Below are positions 1 to 7,775 of a stretch of DNA of 11,959 nt, one piece after another. The stretch spans positions 5,135-17,093 of the forward strand of contig JAIVHQ010000244.1 in NCBI GenBank assembly GCA_020200995.1. The letters are read 5' to 3'. The notes under the pieces are model-generated. The model saw only the letters and a list, made by a program, of their open reading frames with translations, ran no database searches and was not told where the DNA came from. The stretch is from Flavobacteriales bacterium (GTDB taxonomy: Bacteria; Bacteroidota; Bacteroidia; Flavobacteriales_D; Cryomorphaceae). Numbering within the stretch: the stretch's first letter is position 1; each line of letters begins with the position of its first letter. The translations under genes and the position numbers were made by a program.

Positions 1-2
1 CG

Positions 3-389
3 ACGGAAGATGTCAAAGAAAAAGAAATCGTGGAGGACTACCTGAATCGCGAGTTTTCAGCCGAAGACGGCAATGAATCAAATGAAGCCCCGGAAGAACG
101 CAAAACGCGAAAAGAAGAAACGATCAAAGAGATAAATGAATCGACCTACCGATCGCTGACTTGCAACGACATTCTGGACTCGCTCGAACAGAGCATCGAC
201 ATATATGACCGTAAGGGAGATCTGGGAGTTCTCGAATACTTTTCAGAACTTCAGGGCGATGCTTATTTTAAAGCCTGCCTGAAATCGAACGATGGCTTCA
301 AACACAAATTCAATGACCTGTATATGTCGCTGAGTGAAATAAGGAACCGCAAAGATGAAGAGGCTGCAAGGGCCGTAGAAACTCCTTAG
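3..389 (+). CDS. Hypothetical protein, 5' end outside the window
   Basis: The reading frame is open from the first bases to the TAG at 387-389, so this is most likely the C-terminal part of a longer protein. A GTG at position 30 could act as a start, but the eight codons before it are also acidic/basic coding-like sequence without a stop, which argues for continuation upstream. The visible part (about 128 residues) begins with a very charged, Glu/Lys/Asn-rich stretch, then a likely helical domain from the TYRSLTCNDILDSLEQ segment onward, with pattern LEYFSELQGDAYFKACLKS and a charged tail. No signal peptide, transmembrane segment or family motif is visible in this part. It lies 124 bases upstream of the exported-protein operon on the same strand with no promoter or terminator seen in the gap, so it may be the operon's preceding gene. 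Function unknown. Confidence 0.7.
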   Translation, partial: TEDVKEKEIVEDYLNREFSAEDGNESNEAPEERKTRKEETIKEINESTYRSLTCNDILDSLEQSIDIYDRKGDLGVLEYFSELQGDAYFKACLKSNDGFKHKFNDLYMSLSEIRNRKDEEAARAVETP

Positions 390-513
390 AAAGGTCCTGC
401 TTTTGGGAAATTATTGCCGCCTCCCCATGGCAAGGTGATGCCAAAACCAGAGGAAGAACGGCAAATTACAATGAAGCAAAGTCGCGAAAATTTACAGTGA
501 AACAACCAAAAAA

Positions 514-2157
514 ATGATGGAAAAGAAAAAACACATAAGACGCTTCGGGTTCGGCTTTCTGCCGATTTGGATTCTATTAATGCCGCTGCACCTTTCAGCG
601 CAAGAGAATACCTGCACCGAATCCGTAAATCAATCCATCTACACCACCAAAGCAGAGGAGCCGATTCAATCGTCCACAAAACCGATGATTTCGGGCAAGC
701 GGTTGGAATATTCTGTAGGTCTGCTCATGCAGGACCGGGAGGAAGAAAGCCAGCGGCTCAAAGATGTGGTCATGGTTATGGATTACAACGCGGATATTCC
801 CGTTTTCATCGTATTCAATAAGCGCGGTAAGCCCTACTGCTCTGCCCACGGACCCTTGCTCGATTTTCCCGACCACTACAGCTATCGAGCGCTCACAAAA
901 GACCATCAAATAATCACTGCGGGCATTCTACCATCCGAACCCATCAGGCCCGGGCAGGCAATGCGCAGACTTGTGAACGACAACATCAATAAAGAAGCCA
1001 TCGACGATGTGAAAACCGACAACATCGTGATGGAATGCTACAAAACCAAGAATTGGATGGGCGATACCTATTCGATCCGCATAAATGTCTCGCCTGATGA
1101 ATTGGACAATTATCGAAACGACATCATATCCATGATTCAAAAGGGGTACGACCAATTGACCACGGTGGAAGAAGTGCCCGAAGAAGCTGAAGAGGACGAA
1201 TCAGAGGAAGATTTTTCGCACGATGGCAGAACGCCGCTGTTTGCCATGGAATCAGGCGGAGCCAAAGACCTCAACACTTCATCGGGCAGCGCAAAAGCAG
1301 GCTCGCCCGAACCGGTGCTGAGGCGCGAAGAAGCCCCTGCCCCCATAAAAAAGAATGAAGAAAAAGATGTGGAGGAAGATCCGGCAGAAGAAGACGAAGA
1401 CCTCGCAGCAGCAGCAGAAGAAGAAGAAGAAATCGTGAAAGAACAACCGGACAGCGGGGAACCTACCGGGGTAGAAGACTCGATAGATGAAATTATGGAG
1501 GACGAATTGACTGTTGAAGAAACGGTGGATGAGCAAGCAGTCGAGGCCAGCGAAAATGAAGAACAAGAAGTTGCGAAAGAACCCGCCAATTTAGGCGCGA
1601 GGAATGTTCCCAAACTCGAAGATGAAATCACCGACGAGGAGATGCTCGAGATTCAGGAACAGGCAGAAATGAAATTGAAAGAACTGGAGTCTGTATTTGT
1701 CAAATTGACCAACAGAAAACTCAATTCGGGCCAAAAAGAGCGGGTTCGCACTTCTGCAGTTGACGAACTTTTCATCAACGAGCGAGCGCATGTGGCGGTT
1801 TCGTCACTGAACAGTGAAGAATTGACTTACTATCCCATCCCCGACTACCTCTATCGGCTTGAAACGTTGATCGCCGGGGCTTATCAGGAAGTGGAAATCG
1901 CTTTTTCCGAGATCCATAAAGTGACCAATTTTAAGCCAAATCCGGACGGCACCTGGTCGGCCACGGTTACGTTCTCACAGCAGTTCAAAGGGTACAAAGA
2001 CCTGGATGGCCGGCAGCCGACTTACAGTGATATCACCCAAAAAAATGTGACGGTCAAAATAAGGCGTGTTGAATTATTTACCGGCGACTCTACACCCGAC
2101 GTGTACTGGGAGGTGCTGCTCGCGGATATCGGCGTCAACCAGACCAACCCGTTTTAG
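514..2157 (+). CDS. Exported protein with acidic linker and C-terminal beta-rich domain
   Basis: A 547 aa protein of no recognised family. The start ATG follows an A-rich run and the frame has a stop at 472-474, so no earlier ATG exists. Residues 1-29 form a signal peptide (KKK near the start, hydrophobic 11-27, cleavage LSA/QEN), so the product is exported. Residues about 55-215 form a mixed alpha/beta domain. Residues about 217-390 are a Glu/Asp-rich low-complexity linker with runs of five acidic residues. Residues about 390-545 form a second domain: a helix (KLKELESVFVKLTN), then beta strands including GTWSATVTFSQQFKGYKD (479-496) and NVTVKIRRVELFTG. This domain resembles the N-terminal domain of the TPR protein two genes downstream. 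The next gene starts 3 bases after the stop, implying co-transcription and coupled translation. The role is unknown; a periplasmic or surface scaffold is an inference. Confidence 0.9.
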   Translation: MMEKKKHIRRFGFGFLPIWILLMPLHLSAQENTCTESVNQSIYTTKAEEPIQSSTKPMISGKRLEYSVGLLMQDREEESQRLKDVVMVMDYNADIPVFIVFNKRGKPYCSAHGPLLDFPDHYSYRALTKDHQIITAGILPSEPIRPGQAMRRLVNDNINKEAIDDVKTDNIVMECYKTKNWMGDTYSIRINVSPDELDNYRNDIISMIQKGYDQLTTVEEVPEEAEEDESEEDFSHDGRTPLFAMESGGAKDLNTSSGSAKAGSPEPVLRREEAPAPIKKNEEKDVEEDPAEEDEDLAAAAEEEEEIVKEQPDSGEPTGVEDSIDEIMEDELTVEETVDEQAVEASENEEQEVAKEPANLGARNVPKLEDEITDEEMLEIQEQAEMKLKELESVFVKLTNRKLNSGQKERVRTSAVDELFINERAHVAVSSLNSEELTYYPIPDYLYRLETLIAGAYQEVEIAFSEIHKVTNFKPNPDGTWSATVTFSQQFKGYKDLDGRQPTYSDITQKNVTVKIRRVELFTGDSTPDVYWEVLLADIGVNQTNPF

Positions 2158-2160
2158 CCA

Positions 2161-3015
2161 ATGATCAACAAAGCCATGCACAAATCAAGCGTTTCATTTC
2201 CACTTCTGATGCTGTTGGCTTGCGCTCCATTGTGCAGTGCGGGCCAGGACATCTTTTCTGATGCCGTGCAAACCCACGTGGATCATATCGAGGAGTTCAT
2301 AGAGCGGTTTAATTTTGAGGAGGGATCGCGTTTCGAAAAATACACGAAATCTACATTTCCCGATGCGGTCATTGACCGTGATCTGGTTGTGAACTCATTG
2401 TTTAGCAAACGCTCCGACAAGACTAAGGAGCATATTAAAACACAATTCATTAAAACCGTTACCGATTCTTCCCGGCCCGTTTTTCTCGAGATATACGATG
2501 CCTTGTGGTACGCCACAGTACCTGTAACCATGCAAGTGGAAGGGAAGCAAACTGACATTGCCGTGACCCTCGAAATCCAGCTAAACACCGACTATTCCAT
2601 CGAATGGACAGTGATCGGGATGAAGTCCGACGCCTTTGAGCATATTGAAAACACCAAAGATTTGTACATTTCAGCGAGTAGCCACGCCACCTTTTTTCCC
2701 GAATTGCGGGAAGGCCTGAAGTCGACAAAACTATTTGAAAATATCGTGTCTGACAGTCAGAAGCGCAGCAATACGCAGAAGTTTATGAAGCTGATCGACC
2801 ACAAAAAAGTGACCGACATTAAAGTGAAAAAAGGGATTGCATATCACTTTCTTCAAATTTCAGGCTGGATCATGACGGTTGAATACTTTCCGCAAGATTA
2901 CAGCCTCAATACGGGTTGGCTCATTTCAAGTGTGACCCCCGTAAACTCCTTCCTCGACAAACGCGTGTATCAAAGAGAAGAACTGGGAATTATGTCGGGG
3001 CCTCAGCCTCGATAG
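2161..3015 (+). CDS. Exported protein, two-domain, function unknown
   Basis: A 284 aa protein starting 3 bases after the stop of the gene before it. The N-terminus carries a hydrophobic export signal (residues about 10-28) with a likely cut near CSA/GQD. A Cys at residue 21 after LLA could instead be a lipobox, though Leu at -2 is not ideal, so lipoprotein status is open. A second Met at residue 6 is an alternative start. After the signal comes an amphipathic helix with the pattern HIEEFIERFNFEE (42-54), then beta strands at about 116-155 (VPVTMQVEG, DIAVTLEIQL, EWTVIGMKSD). A second half (about 165-270) ends in strands around ISGWIMTVEYFPQDY and GWLISSVTPV. The helix-then-curved-sheet pattern suggests an NTF2-like (SnoaL-type) fold, possibly two copies; this is inferred from pattern only. 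No catalytic motif is apparent. It is the middle gene of the exported-protein operon. Confidence 0.85.
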   Translation: MINKAMHKSSVSFPLLMLLACAPLCSAGQDIFSDAVQTHVDHIEEFIERFNFEEGSRFEKYTKSTFPDAVIDRDLVVNSLFSKRSDKTKEHIKTQFIKTVTDSSRPVFLEIYDALWYATVPVTMQVEGKQTDIAVTLEIQLNTDYSIEWTVIGMKSDAFEHIENTKDLYISASSHATFFPELREGLKSTKLFENIVSDSQKRSNTQKFMKLIDHKKVTDIKVKKGIAYHFLQISGWIMTVEYFPQDYSLNTGWLISSVTPVNSFLDKRVYQREELGIMSGPQPR

Positions 3016-3051
3016 TCCCGCATTCAGGCAAAAAATTAACCGAAACCGACC

Positions 3052-5772
3052 ATGAAATTCCCAACCAAAATCCCCGAAAAAAGTCTCCGATATGCGGCAT
3101 TCATTTTGACGCTATCGCTCATTTTAATCATCCCGACCGCCGGTGCTCAGGATGCACAAACCGAAAAAGACAGCCTTCAAGCCTACGAAATACCATACCT
3201 CGTAGGTGCGGCGCAGGAACTTACTGTCAATGCCATCAATGACCTGAACGGACTGAAACGCAATATCTCGGAAGATGTGAAAGGGCAATTGATGAGGTAC
3301 ATATTCGGGGCTTTTGAAGAGGAGGGATCGGCGAGCATACAATCTGACCTGAAATACGATGTGCCACCATCAACCCTTCGAAGACGTTCGCCGATCACCC
3401 TTGCCAAGTACAGCAGCGATTTCGAAACCGAATTCGAAATTGCCGAAATCAGCGTGGATATCAATTCCTTCAGGTTCACCTTCCCTGAGTCGCCGGGTCC
3501 CGGCACCTATGAAATTTACGGCTCCTATGAACAGTACATCAAAGATGAACAAGGCGACACCCTCAACAGCAATGCCCAGGAAAAACTGGTGAAGTATATT
3601 GCCAAACGAGATCCCGTTTCCGGAAAACTGGATGTAAAAATAATCTCCATAGCCTTCTCAGATCCTGATAAGATGCCCGAGTTTATGGAGGAAGAGGAAC
3701 TCAAAATGCTCTCACAACAATACCTCAAATGGCGAAGAGAAGGCAGTCCGTTGGACAACCTGCAAGTAATGAGCAGTGAAGCAGTGCTCGAAACTTACAA
3801 TGTGGTTCAAAAAAAGAGGGCCGAGAAGAGTCGCTCCTTCGCCAACACCGTTGATAAATGCATGAAAGCTCAAGCCCGGGGTGATATTAAGGTCGCAGCT
3901 GAATCTTTCATTCAGGCTGAAAAAATGCAGCGCAGCCATCCTTTCGTCCTGAGCGAAAAAGACGACATCCGCTCGGCCCTTACTGCCGAGATTGAGAACA
4001 CTGATAAGAGAACCCGACAAGCCTTTGAAGCCGGAAACTATGTGGAGGCAGATAAGCTTATAACTGCCAATGCGGGTCTGATCGACCTATGGAGCAACCT
4101 CAACAACCGCAGGTACGACGACGCAAAGAAAGTGCTGGAGCTGCAAGAGGAAATACGCAATAAAAAGGAGGCATGGCAGGACCAATTGCGGCGCATAGAA
4201 AACCCGACCTACAGAAAGCAACTACAGAGCGACCTGAAGGCGCAAACCGAAAATAAAGCCTGTACAGGAAACAACGATGCCGAGGACCGTGCACTTGCAG
4301 AAAAGCTGACGCTGCTGGCCATGATCGAACGCATAGAGCCTTCGGGGCGTAACTCAAACCCACAAGGCCTGCTCTTGAACGCCCTTAAATGCAACTCATC
4401 CTTTGCGCCTGCAAAAGAGGAATTGCTCAAAATAAACGAAGGCGACCCACAGAAGGCAATTTCATTTCTGAACGACCTTATCTATTTCGAGCCCGAAAAT
4501 CCGCATTACTTTTTTGAAAGGGGCCGAAAGCATTTCTTACAGGGCAATACCGAAGACGCGCAAAAAGATTTTATAAAAACCATTGAGAATGATCCAAACA
4601 ATACGGCAACAAGACTGGCTTTGGCAAAGGTTGATCTCCAAAAAATGCGCTATGATGAGGCCATTGAGCAGCTAAATATTCTCAAGGGAATTTCAGAAAG
4701 TCCCGAAACAGACATCCTGAAGGCTTACGCCTATTTAGAACGCGACGGACATGAGAGTAAAGAGGCTGCGGACCAATCCAATGGCAACAGCCCTGAAGCC
4801 TTGCTGATAAAAGGCCGAATTCATCGCGATCGAAGGCACTTTGCCGAGTCCAAAAAAAGCCTGTACGATCTCATCCAAATCCGAGATGATTATCGCTCTA
4901 ATTTTGAGCTCGCGGAGACCTTTTTTGCAGAGGGCAGGGAGTACGTCGTGGCGCGGGTCTACTTTCAAAAGGCCCTCGACAAAATGGCCAGGCAAGCACC
5001 AAAAAGCGAAGAGTACATCACTCATTTGCGACTTTGCCAATGCTTTAGGGAGGAAAAAGAAATAAAACAATCATTGGATCACTGCAAACAAGCCATCAAG
5101 GCACAATCCAAAAAGGGAGAAGCCTACTACGAGCGAGGACTCACCTACGCCTCTTCCGAGAAAAAATCAGACCGCAAGAAAGCCTCTGCCTCATTGGAAG
5201 ATGCCCAAAAGAGAGGCTTTGATTTCTATCTGGCGAGCACAGCGCAAGTATCGGCCTACATGAATATGGGCAACCACAAGAAGGCAGATGCCGAATTTGA
5301 CAAGCTCACCACGCAAGTGCCCGGCGAGCTCACTGCAGCAGATTATGCAGACAGGGCCGAAATAAAATTGTACATGGACGATTTGGATGCTGTTTCCACT
5401 TCATTACAAACTGCAGTATCGCGAAATAACGAGTTCGAGTCAACCTACCGATACGCCTTGCTGCAAGGCTTTCTTGCTTTGAAAAAATTCAAAAATTCGG
5501 GATCATCTCCCGAATACAGAAAAAAATACCTCAGCGAAGCCGGCGAACATTTCTCAAACGCTATTGATCGAAACGTAACGGGCGCCGAAGGTTATTTGGG
5601 AATGAGCATGTTTAAGTATTACAACGGTGAAATAGAAAATGCCAAGGATGAGCTTTTCAAATCCATCAGACATGAAATTAACAATAAAGACATCGAAGGC
5701 GACAGAATTTTCAGGTCTTATTTTACCGAGCGCTACGTTAAGAAACCGCTCAAAAATCGGAGCTACATTTAA
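3052..5772 (+). CDS. Exported TPR-repeat protein
   Basis: A 906 aa protein starting 36 bases after the previous gene. Residues 1-32 form a signal peptide (hydrophobic 14-28, cut near AGA/QDA). Residues about 44-205 form a helix-plus-beta domain with GTYEIYGSYEQYIKDEQGD (151-169) and KLDVKIISIAF. It is similar in layout and spacing to the C-terminal domain of the 547 aa protein two genes upstream. From about 245 onward the protein is almost all helical. TPR-like helix pairs are visible at about 264-295, 466-515 (DPQKAISFLNDLIYFEPENP, then FFERGRKHFLQGNTEDAQKDF), 516-546, 582-610, 616-645, 655-686, 688-720, 732-757 and 763-792. TPR arrays bind other proteins, so a scaffold role at the envelope is the natural inference; no enzymatic domain is seen. 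It is the last gene of the operon and ends before a bidirectional terminator shared with the convergent tssD gene. Confidence 0.92.
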   Translation: MKFPTKIPEKSLRYAAFILTLSLILIIPTAGAQDAQTEKDSLQAYEIPYLVGAAQELTVNAINDLNGLKRNISEDVKGQLMRYIFGAFEEEGSASIQSDLKYDVPPSTLRRRSPITLAKYSSDFETEFEIAEISVDINSFRFTFPESPGPGTYEIYGSYEQYIKDEQGDTLNSNAQEKLVKYIAKRDPVSGKLDVKIISIAFSDPDKMPEFMEEEELKMLSQQYLKWRREGSPLDNLQVMSSEAVLETYNVVQKKRAEKSRSFANTVDKCMKAQARGDIKVAAESFIQAEKMQRSHPFVLSEKDDIRSALTAEIENTDKRTRQAFEAGNYVEADKLITANAGLIDLWSNLNNRRYDDAKKVLELQEEIRNKKEAWQDQLRRIENPTYRKQLQSDLKAQTENKACTGNNDAEDRALAEKLTLLAMIERIEPSGRNSNPQGLLLNALKCNSSFAPAKEELLKINEGDPQKAISFLNDLIYFEPENPHYFFERGRKHFLQGNTEDAQKDFIKTIENDPNNTATRLALAKVDLQKMRYDEAIEQLNILKGISESPETDILKAYAYLERDGHESKEAADQSNGNSPEALLIKGRIHRDRRHFAESKKSLYDLIQIRDDYRSNFELAETFFAEGREYVVARVYFQKALDKMARQAPKSEEYITHLRLCQCFREEKEIKQSLDHCKQAIKAQSKKGEAYYERGLTYASSEKKSDRKKASASLEDAQKRGFDFYLASTAQVSAYMNMGNHKKADAEFDKLTTQVPGELTAADYADRAEIKLYMDDLDAVSTSLQTAVSRNNEFESTYRYALLQGFLALKKFKNSGSSPEYRKKYLSEAGEHFSNAIDRNVTGAEGYLGMSMFKYYNGEIENAKDELFKSIRHEINNKDIEGDRIFRSYFTERYVKKPLKNRSYI

Positions 5773-5845
5773 AACCTGAGTTTCGGCCCCATCCCGGATA
5801 TAATGTCCACGACCGTCAAAACTTCTGAACACAGGACAAGAGGTC

Positions 5846-5886
5846 AAAAAAAAAAACGCCGGCTCATAGCAAAGCCGACGTTTCTT
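5846..5886 (-). terminator. Rho-independent terminator, probably bidirectional
   Basis: A 10-bp stem with one mismatch pairs 5855-5864 with 5873-5882 around an 8-base loop. On the minus strand it is followed by 11 T (the A run at 5846-5856), an ideal intrinsic terminator 20 bases past the tssD stop. On the plus strand it is followed by a shorter T-rich tail, so it probably also ends the exported-protein operon. Confidence 0.85.
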
Positions 5887-5905
5887 ATGGTGAATGAAAG
5901 TGACC

Positions 5906-6295
5906 TTATACCGGCCATTCATTTTCGTGGACCTCATTGCCCAATTGCAATTCTTTTGCTGAAAGGGTAAACCGAATGGTCATCGGATTGCCACCTACAG
6001 AATCGAAGCTCTCTGCGTAATCGATCACGTAAGCGGTTTTGAAGTTCAATTCCTTCATTTTGGCATCCTCATCCCTCTTTTTAAAGGTGATTTTGCCATC
6101 TACATTTTTGAACTGTGCGATCATCAGATCCCAGAGCGTTGAGTCTTCAGTAGATTCAATCTCAAAGTTGATGGTTCCGCCTTTCACTTCTGAAGAAGGT
6201 CGACCGGTGGGGTCTACGTCTCTGTGAAGTGAATAGCTACAGTGGAGGAGTCTGTAATTTTTTCCGTCCATTTCTAAATCTGCTCTAAAAGCCAT
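5906..6295 (-). CDS. tssD: Type VI secretion system tube protein TssD (Hcp-like)
   Basis: A 129 aa protein of the Bacteroidota TssD family (the Hcp equivalent of subtype iii type VI secretion systems), which stacks as hexameric rings into the inner tube fired by the contractile sheath. The sequence shows the family's hallmarks: N-terminal AFRADLEMDGKNYRLLHCSYSLHRD, then TGRPSSEVKGGTINFEIEST, the ITFKKRDEDAKMKELNFKTAYVIDY block, GGNPMTIRFTLSAKEL, and the C-terminal HENEW followed by only two residues. The length is as usual for the family and the protein looks intact, with no signal peptide, as expected for a cytoplasmic tube component. It is the only T6SS gene in the window; no sheath, baseplate, membrane-complex or ClpV gene is next to it. 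It has its own promoter match 43 bases upstream and its own terminator, so it is a stand-alone unit. It could be a main tube subunit or an extra copy carrying a particular effector. Confidence 0.93.
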   Translation of the reverse strand: MAFRADLEMDGKNYRLLHCSYSLHRDVDPTGRPSSEVKGGTINFEIESTEDSTLWDLMIAQFKNVDGKITFKKRDEDAKMKELNFKTAYVIDYAESFDSVGGNPMTIRFTLSAKELQLGNEVHENEWPV

Positions 6296-6337
6296 AGTGG
6301 TAAGTTTTAGTTAAACATTTATTGATTTGATTCGAAA

Positions 6338-6365
6338 CAAATGTAAGTCGGGGCTTCCGTCCAAA
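6338..6365 (-). promoter_or_regulatory. Bacteroidota-type promoter for tssD
   Basis: On the minus strand, TTTG (6362-6365) and TACATTTG (6338-6345) are separated by 16 bases, matching the Bacteroidota -33/-7 pattern TTTG...TAnnTTTG, with a spacer at or just below the usual range. Transcription would start a few bases past 6338, giving a leader of roughly 40 bases. Confidence 0.55.
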
Positions 6366-6587
6366 CTTGGCCATTCTGTTTGAAACACCGGCCGAGGGGT
6401 GAAAGACATCTTTGGGCCCATGAACGGTAATTTCGAATGCCCCTCCGATGCTCAACACTCACATTCACCACAAAAAATGAAACTTCATGATTCTTATTAT
6501 CAGTTTTTTAAAACACAGCACACCGTGAGAATAATACTTTGGCACACCGTTTGAATTAGTCTGATCGAACCTTTAAAAATTACTGCC

Positions 6588-6746
6588 ATGAACTTTGAGA
6601 AAACTTACTTCGCCGCCAAGGCACGCGCTATTAAGCTTATGCAACAAGGCAGCATCAGCGCTTATATTCAGGCACTGCAAGACCTGAAAGACCTGCAGCA
6701 ACTGCGCGCCATTGGTTTGCCAATGCAACGGCACTTCCGAGCCTAA
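6588..6746 (+). CDS. Small basic protein, 52 aa
   Basis: An ATG at 6588 opens a 52-codon frame ending at TAA 6744-6746. The product starts MNFEKTYFAAKARAIKLMQQ, is mostly helical in pattern (two amphipathic helices joined at about residue 21, QGSISAYIQALQDLKDLQQL), and ends in a basic RHFRA tail. It has no signal peptide or membrane segment. The codons look like those of neighbouring genes and the stop lies 31 bases before the S4-domain gene, which suggests co-transcription. There is no strong ribosome-binding site, as is usual in this phylum. It resembles the small uncharacterised proteins common in Bacteroidota; no function can be given. It could be a chance ORF, but the coherent amphipathic pattern argues against that. 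Confidence 0.55.
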   Translation: MNFEKTYFAAKARAIKLMQQGSISAYIQALQDLKDLQQLRAIGLPMQRHFRA

Positions 6747-6777
6747 AAGTCTCTTGAAAGCTTCTTAACTTAGCGCT

Positions 6778-7152
6778 ATGGAAGCTTCTTTGCGTATAGA
6801 CAAATTCATTTGGGCGGTTCGCTTTTACAAAACCCGCTCCGTAGCGGCCGAAGCCGTGAAAAGTGAGCAGGTGATGCTCAACGGCAGTTTTGCCAAACCC
6901 GCCGCCACCGTAAAACCCGGCGACGAGATCAAGGTAAAACGCAACCCCATATGGCGCACTTATCGCGTGAAGGCACTCTTAAAAAATCGCGTTGGTGCAA
7001 AGCTGATCGAGGGCTACATCGAAGACATCACCCCGCCCGAAGAGATCGAAAAACTTGAGATGATGAAGCTCATGCCGGGCTACGACCGGGAGCGCGGAAA
7101 GGGCCGCCCCACGAAGAAAGAACGGCGCGAACTCGATGACCTCGGCTGGTGA
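6778..7152 (+). CDS. S4-domain RNA-binding protein, Hsp15-like
   Basis: A 124 aa protein of the Hsp15/HslR family. In Escherichia coli Hsp15 binds free 50S ribosomal subunits that still carry a peptidyl-tRNA, helping to rescue stalled ribosomes. Residues about 5-52 form the S4 RNA-binding motif: LRIDKFIWAVRFYKTRS, then AVKSEQVMLNG and VKPGDEIKVK. The rest follows the family pattern, ending in a Lys/Arg-rich tail (RERGKGRPTKKERREL) that fits RNA contact. Length is normal for the family. The stop overlaps the start of the acetyltransferase gene by one base (TGATG), so the two are translationally coupled. Assignment to the S4/Hsp15 family is firm; the ribosome-rescue role is carried over from E. 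coli. Confidence 0.9.
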   Translation: MEASLRIDKFIWAVRFYKTRSVAAEAVKSEQVMLNGSFAKPAATVKPGDEIKVKRNPIWRTYRVKALLKNRVGAKLIEGYIEDITPPEEIEKLEMMKLMPGYDRERGKGRPTKKERRELDDLGW

Positions 7153-7676
7153 TGTACCACCTCGTCCCGATTACCGAAAGCCGATTGCCCGAACTACTCG
7201 CCCTTTCGGAAAGAATATGGCTCCCGGCATTCGCTCCCCTCTTCGACCGCGAAAAACTCCTATCGCTCTACCGCGGCATGTACAGCAGGCCTGTGCTGAC
7301 CGCTTGGATGGCTCGCCAGGGCTGTACGCTCTACTTTATTTGCCGGAAAGGCAGCGATGAAAATACACCGCAAACCGAAGAGCAGCCCATAGGCTACCTA
7401 GCAACCGAACTCACAGGAACCACACTCAAACTCGATAAAATCTACGTAGACCCCACCTTGCAGAGCAAGGGAATCGGCAGCCGGGTGATGGACATGACTG
7501 TCGAAAAAGCCCTGGACGGCGGGGCCTCTGAAATCATCCTCCGCGTGAACCGCCGAAACGATCGGGCCATCGCTTTTTACCTCAGGTGCGGCTTTGAAAT
7601 AACCCGCAAAGAGGACTTCCCCGCACCCGATGGCTACGTTTACGACGACTTCCTGATGACAAAAAAGCTGTCTTAA
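7152..7676 (+). CDS. GNAT family N-acetyltransferase
   Basis: A 174 aa acetyltransferase of the GNAT superfamily, transferring acetyl from acetyl-CoA to an amine of an unknown substrate. The acetyl-CoA-binding motif A is clear: LDKIYVDPTLQSKGIGSRVMD, with the QSKGIG pyrophosphate loop at 104-109, followed by the motif B helix NDRAIAFYLRCGF (136-148), a frequent ending for RimI-like members. The ATG at 7152 is chosen because its A is the last base of the upstream TGA; a GTG at 7149 directly before it is possible and adds one residue. Residues 66-79 (KGSDENTPQTEEQP) look like a flexible insertion. Coupling to the S4-domain gene is conserved-looking, but its meaning is not clear. The substrate could be a small molecule or a protein N-terminus. 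Confidence 0.9.
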   Translation: MYHLVPITESRLPELLALSERIWLPAFAPLFDREKLLSLYRGMYSRPVLTAWMARQGCTLYFICRKGSDENTPQTEEQPIGYLATELTGTTLKLDKIYVDPTLQSKGIGSRVMDMTVEKALDGGASEIILRVNRRNDRAIAFYLRCGFEITRKEDFPAPDGYVYDDFLMTKKLS

Positions 7677-7739
7677 AACCGCTCATCCGATTTTAAATGC
7701 ACTTGTACCATTAAGGGTGCCAACGGCGAAACCTCGCCC

Positions 7740-7747
7740 TACATTTG
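7740..7747 (+). promoter_or_regulatory. -7 promoter box before small exported protein
   Basis: TACATTTG matches TAnnTTTG exactly and is identical to the -7 box of tssD. No TTG is found at the usual -33 distance, so the match is partial. A start a few bases downstream would fall at or next to the ATG at 7752. Confidence 0.4.
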
Positions 7748-7775
7748 TCGTATGAAACTCCTGAAACAGACGACT

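Noticed and set aside
1137..1631. Minus-strand 164-codon Ser-rich open frame
   Set aside because: It is the antisense of the Glu-rich linker (GAA/GAG read as TTC/CTC and TCT/TCC); it has no domain pattern and lies inside a clear gene.
5554..5937. Minus-strand 127-codon open frame downstream of tssD
   Set aside because: It crosses the terminator at 5846-5886, overlaps both the TPR gene end and the tssD end, and shows no protein features.
6532..6541. Possible -7 box before the 52-codon ORF (TACTTTG)
   Set aside because: It has only one base between TA and TTTG instead of two, and no convincing -33 partner.
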